From NCBI GenBank assembly GCA_013695975.1, contig JACCZL010000475.1:1-14415 (forward strand): DNA of 14,415 nucleotides, written 5' to 3'. Below, piece after piece: positions 13,568 through 14,415 of this stretch (positions are counted from its first letter, which is position 1; each line of letters opens with the position of its first letter). This DNA is from Chloroflexota bacterium. Its GTDB lineage: Bacteria > Chloroflexota > UBA6077 > JACCZL01. The notes beneath the pieces are model-generated. The model had not been told where the DNA came from. It was given only the letters and a program-made list of their open reading frames with translations, and did not search any database. Both the position numbers and the translations under genes were made by a program.

Positions 13568-13596
13568 AGCGTAGGCCCTTGGGCGGCGGTTGTCAA
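13568..13596 (-). promoter_or_regulatory. Strong promoter for the small membrane protein
   Basis: On the minus strand a perfect TTGACA (13591-13596) and TACGCT (13568-13573) are 17 bases apart. Transcription would begin near 13561, giving a leader of about 28 bases before GTG 13533. The -35 overlaps the recJ ribosome site AAGGGG (13595-13600) by two bases. Confidence 0.6.
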
Positions 13597-13606
13597 GGGG
13601 CGTGTC

Positions 13607-14415
13607 GTGGCTGAAGCGACGTGGCAGGTCCGGCCGCGGGCCGCCGCCCAGGCGCTCGATCGGCTCGACCTCGACTCGCCTCTCCTGGCGCAGCTCCTAC
13701 TCAATCGTGGCGTGGCGACGCCGACCGACGCGGCGCGCTTTCTCGATCCCGATGGCGACGAGCTCCACGATCCCTCCGCGCTGGCGGACATGCCGGCCGC
13801 GCTCGAGCGGATCGTGACCGCGGTCCAGCGAGGTGAGCGAATCGTCGTCTACGGTGACTACGATGTCGATGGTCTCAGCGGCGCCACGCTCCTGGCGCTC
13901 GCGCTGCGGGAGGTCGGGGCCCGGGTCGAGGTCTTCATACCCCATCGCGAGCGCGACGGCTATGGCTTGAACGGGGCCGTGCTGGCCCAGCTAGCCCAGG
14001 CCGGGGCCGGTCTAGTCGTCTCGGTCGATTGCGGGATCAGCGCCGCCGCCGAAATCGACGCGGCGGCTCGAGCGGGGCTCGAGGTGATCGTCACCGACCA
14101 TCACCAGGTGCCGCCCGACCTCCCCCGCGCGGTGGCCGTGCTGAACCCGCACCGAGCCGACTGCCAGTATCCTTTCAAACCGCTCGCCGGCGCGGGCGTC
14201 GCCCTCAAGCTGGCCCAGGCCCTTGCCCGTCGGTGCTTGCCTGCCGCCCAAGTGGGACCACTCGAGGCGCGCCTCCTCGAGCTGGCGACCCTCGGGACCG
14301 TGGCCGACGTGATGCCGCTCGTCGGCGAAAACCGGACGATCGTCCGCCGCGGCCTGCGCCGCCTCAACACCTCACCCTCGCCCGGCCTCCTGGCCCTCAG
14401 TCGCCTCGCTCGCCT
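13607..14415 (+). CDS. recJ: Single-stranded-DNA-specific exonuclease RecJ, N-terminal part (cut by window edge)
   Basis: RecJ is a 5'-3' exonuclease on single-stranded DNA used in recombination and mismatch or base-excision repair. 269 codons are present before the window ends; the full protein is usually about 550-600 residues or more. DHH-family motifs are all visible: V-Y-G-D-Y-D-V-D-G at 81-89, the Asp of V-D-C-G-I-S at 140-144, T-D-H-H at 163-166, L-N-P-H at 179-182, the G-A-G-V-A-L-K-L segment (about 195-202), and L-G-T-V-A-D-V-M-P-L at 229-238. The start is GTG 13607 with AAGGGG 6 bases upstream. No other in-frame start was found in the short gap. It is divergent from the small membrane protein. 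No clear promoter of its own was seen in the 73-base gap. Confidence 0.95.
   Translation, partial: MAEATWQVRPRAAAQALDRLDLDSPLLAQLLLNRGVATPTDAARFLDPDGDELHDPSALADMPAALERIVTAVQRGERIVVYGDYDVDGLSGATLLALALREVGARVEVFIPHRERDGYGLNGAVLAQLAQAGAGLVVSVDCGISAAAEIDAAARAGLEVIVTDHHQVPPDLPRAVAVLNPHRADCQYPFKPLAGAGVALKLAQALARRCLPAAQVGPLEARLLELATLGTVADVMPLVGENRTIVRRGLRRLNTSPSPGLLALSRLAR

Noticed and set aside
1..14415. tRNA, rRNA, riboswitch, CRISPR or transposon features.
   Set aside because: No conserved RNA sequence, regular repeat-spacer pattern or transposase motif was seen on either strand by eye; a covariance-model search would be needed to exclude small RNAs.

Overview
The window is GC-rich, densely coded bacterial chromosome. 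The gene set and repeats suggest a member of the Chloroflexota (Thermomicrobia-like). The clues are actinobacterial-style FHA/RodA/PbpA cell-wall genes without other actinobacterial hallmarks, a dispersed intergenic repeat of the type GTAGG...GAACCGCCCC, and many GTG starts. This assignment is inference; an actinobacterium or another GC-rich lineage is not excluded. No rRNA, tRNA, CRISPR array, transposase or phage gene was seen, and no gene-free stretch exceeds about 185 bases.

Layout. (1) Bases 1-349, minus strand: start of a HEAT-repeat-like protein cut by the window edge. (2) Bases 538-3199, plus strand: alr (alanine racemase), then a pyrimidine-nucleoside phosphorylase. Two copies of a GC-rich palindromic repeat lie between them, and the first supplies the alr stop codon. 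(3) Bases 3290-10823, minus strand, probably one long transcription unit read from right to left: fhaA, fhaB, rodA, pbpA, a small membrane protein, and dinG with a proofreading-type exonuclease domain. A hairpin repeat separates dinG from the convergent phosphorylase gene. (4) Bases 10917-12651, minus strand: a GT1-type glycosyltransferase and, upstream of it, an XRE-family regulator. (5) Bases 12652-12835: a dense divergent regulatory region between xre and acpS. It holds two related dyad operators 61 bp apart, a perfect DnaA-box consensus, three CTGTG motifs at a 10-bp period, and two promoters. (6) Bases 12836-14415: acpS (+), a three-helix small membrane protein (-), and the 5' part of recJ (+).

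How the genes fit together. alr makes D-Ala for peptidoglycan. RodA is the glycan polymerase and PbpA the partner transpeptidase. FhaA and FhaB are phosphothreonine-reading adaptors that, in Actinobacteria, tie wall synthesis to Ser/Thr kinases. AcpS activates acyl carrier protein for lipid synthesis. The window is therefore mostly envelope biogenesis, with two DNA-repair nucleases (DinG, RecJ) at the edges. The most original signal is the xre-acpS control region. It suggests that an uncharacterised XRE protein autoregulates and controls acpS, possibly with DnaA input.
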